NCBI GenBank assembly: GCA_021186555.1
Contig: JAJKFL010000014.1
Location: 31,926,033 to 31,990,032, forward strand
DNA length: 64,000 nucleotides
From: Reticulitermes speratus
Lineage: Eukaryota > Arthropoda > Insecta > Blattodea > Rhinotermitidae
Direction: 5' to 3'
A program made the position numbers and the translations under genes. The stretch's first letter is position 1; each line of letters opens with the position of its first letter. Of the stretch, positions 62,156-64,000 are shown one piece after another. Under the pieces are notes generated by a model. That model made no database searches. It saw only the letters and a list, made by a program, of their open reading frames with translations, and was not told the DNA's origin.

Positions 62156-62674
62156 AATATCACCTTATAGGATATTTACGTACTGGCGCCTAACAGAAGT
62201 CGCAAGTGAGTGGTTGTTTTTGTGGATGTGTGGTGACAATTCGGATATCAGATATTTCAAGCTTTTGCCATGTCCTGCTTTGGCCAGTGAATGATGCCAG
62301 TTAGTATGGCTGCTGTATGCAGTGACACTTTTTGTGTGTCAGATACAGTACACACCTATACCAGTTTATGATCAGTTGTACTGAAATTATTAGTTGATTT
62401 GGTGACCAAATAGTATAAAATTTTAATACAAGTTTCTACGTAAATATGGCGGGTAATAACACGTTTTAACAAACAGATATCCGGAAAATTGTGGAAGATG
62501 ACAGGAAACTGAAAAGTCATTTCTAAATCCAGTAATACACATTCGAAACGTCAGCTTACAATTATCCAGTCTTGCTACAAACACTTGCAATGTATTTACA
62601 GCAGCTCCACATAGAAGCAGGCATCATTCACTGTTACACCCCCTCGCCACGGTGAGGCACAGGACCTGGAGGGG

Positions 62675-62713
62675 GGATATGTCACCCTGTGTCATGCACA
62701 GGGTGACATATCC
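62675..62713. repeat. Perfect 17-bp-arm hairpin
   Basis: ggatatgtcaccctgtg, a 5-base loop (tcatg), then the exact inverse. No T-run follows, and in this genome a bacterial-type terminator is not expected. Confidence 0.85.
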
Positions 62714-62767
62714 ACATCCGAGACACTAGTCCAGATAGGGATGTGATGCTATCTGGAATTCGTGTTT

Positions 62768-63046
62768 TCGATACTAACTTACTTACATTACCTTACTTAC
62801 TACTAACTTACTTACATACTACCTTACTTACATACTAACTTACTTGCATATTAACTTACTTACATACTACCTTACTTACATACTAACTTACTTACATACT
62901 ACCTTACTTACATACTATTTACTTACATTACATACTTACATACTACCTTACTTACATACTATCTTACTTACATACTACCTTACTTACTATACTAACTTAC
63001 TTACTACCTTACATACTACATTACTTACATACGAACTTACAACCTT
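62768..63046 (+). repeat. Minisatellite (ttacttacata.acta)n
   Basis: About 260 bp of 'cttacttacatacta' and 'acttacttacatactacc' units. It is followed by a poly-G run at 63049-63062. Confidence 0.9.
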
Positions 63047-63260
63047 TTGGGGGGGGGGGGGGATGAAGGGCCCACAGCCTTAAGGCTAACTTACTTACTA
63101 ATTAATTATTAACTTATTAACCCTGAAAAGGGCTGTTTTACCGATGTGGTGCCGTCTGTCGTCTGTCTGTTCTTGTCGGGGCCGTTGTTCCTGTGGACAG
63201 ACCGTAAATATTGTAATTAGAACGGAACTGCCAAAGAAATTGTAGTGACAGTGCTGGGGA

Positions 63261-63356
63261 TGTTACGTGTGTGGTACAATTATTGTGATACGACGTTTTG
63301 GGGTGGACATGTTACGTGTGTGGTATAATTATTGTGATACGACGTTTTGGGTGGAC
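63261..63356 (+). repeat. Two-copy tandem repeat, 49 bp
   Basis: 'tgttacgtgtgtggtacaat' with the following bases through 'gggtggaca' is repeated immediately, with one substitution and one lost g. Confidence 0.9.
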
Positions 63357-63802
63357 ACACTGCCCACATGCTAAGGGTGACTGAATTCTAAAGCATCTAC
63401 ATGGTCCATGCTCAGTCACCGCGAAGATGGTGGGACAATGTTCCTCCGAAACGTCGTAAAGACTACACTACACAGTGTGATAGCCCATAAGACAATAATT
63501 TGGGCAGCATCTCCCGTGAGGACCGCAGAACATACATAGGAATTTGCACAGTGCGGTTTGTGTGCAATTGTGAACATCTTACAGATCAAAAGATACGTGA
63601 CAAGCAGTAAGATGTGTCAGTGGTTGTTAGCGGGCACACACACACATATCTACGGCATTGTGTTGCCATAGCTTTGACAGGCAGGCTAAGAATTGGCAAG
63701 GTGGTGTAACTGTCATGCAGACTGTCCTGCGACAGACAGCTAGCAGACAAAAAGCAGTTAGTAAAATGTAAGGTAAAGTAAATGGGGAATATAAGGTATT
63801 AC

Positions 63803-63999
63803 ACAAAAACAACCTACAGTGTCTTATGTAAGTCACCACATATAGTAACACAAATCAAATCAAGGACATCAAGTAAGCTGGGATGGAAACCAAACACATA
63901 CTGAACTTTACTGAGACAACCTCTGAGAAAGCAGCAAAGAATAACTCCGAAGGATATGGAATTGAGTGAAGATACAGGAAGTGTTCTGGAGCTAAATGA
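63803..63999 (+). repeat. 197-bp repeat, copy 2 (window end)
   Basis: This is the partner of 47183-47379, in the same orientation 16620 bp away. It runs to the window edge, so its full length cannot be told. Confidence 0.92.
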
Positions 64000-64000
64000 A

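Noticed and set aside
62675..62713. Rho-independent terminator
   Set aside because: No T-run and the context is an insect genome; recorded only as a hairpin.

Overview
This window is eukaryotic nuclear DNA from an insect. It is intron-rich and AT-leaning, with coding exons of tens to a few hundred bases set in many kilobases of transposon debris. There are no operons, ribosome binding sites or bacterial-type genes. Several repeats look like families I associate with cockroaches and termites: fold-back units carrying a cgaaacgtcg core, LINE tails ending in TTAG repeats, and fragments resembling the common 'FEVFTAV' and 'ALFWDFT' repeat translations. A blattodean insect is therefore my best guess, but that is inference.

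Three host genes are supported. (1) Plus strand: two exons of a rhodopsin-like peptide GPCR, covering TM6 (13087-13155) and TM7 plus the start of the C-tail (21279-about 21525), separated by an 8.1 kb phase-0 intron. (2) Minus strand: a gene I do not recognise, built from eight tiny exons between 57240 and 47947. They splice in a consistent frame to about 215 codons of mostly charged coiled coil, and most arose by tandem duplication of an exon pair inside the gene. (3) Plus strand: the first coding exon (61204-about 61594) of an OMA1-like mitochondrial metallopeptidase, whose catalytic part lies outside the window.

The remainder is mobile DNA. 0-13 kb: a short mariner-like element with long inverted ends, tRNA-derived SINEs, fold-back units and LINE tails. 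13-28 kb: the GPCR intron and 3' flank, with two diverged copies of an unidentified 1 kb repeat, a hAT-type MITE and the second mariner-like copy. 28-32 kb: featureless AT-rich sequence. 32-40 kb: a hAT-type MITE, a pseudogene of an arthropod repeat-associated protein, a Harbinger transposase remnant, and a SINE split by a LINE tail. 40-47.2 kb: a large composite holding a Mutator-like (MULE) transposase with a FLYWCH-type finger, a nearly complete CR1-like LINE with an esterase-type ORF1, and 0.6 kb inverted arms made of a 17-bp minisatellite plus a piece of that LINE's ORF1. 57-64 kb: a TA-flanked MITE, two LINE remnants, the OMA1 exon, and a low-complexity tail ending in a near-perfect copy of the sequence that abuts the MULE.

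The most unusual observation is the micro-exon coiled-coil gene. Adjacent duplicated units have introns about 96 percent identical by eye, while the exons inside them differ strongly, the reverse of normal constraint. All splice joints were judged by eye; no alignment, gene prediction or database search was run.
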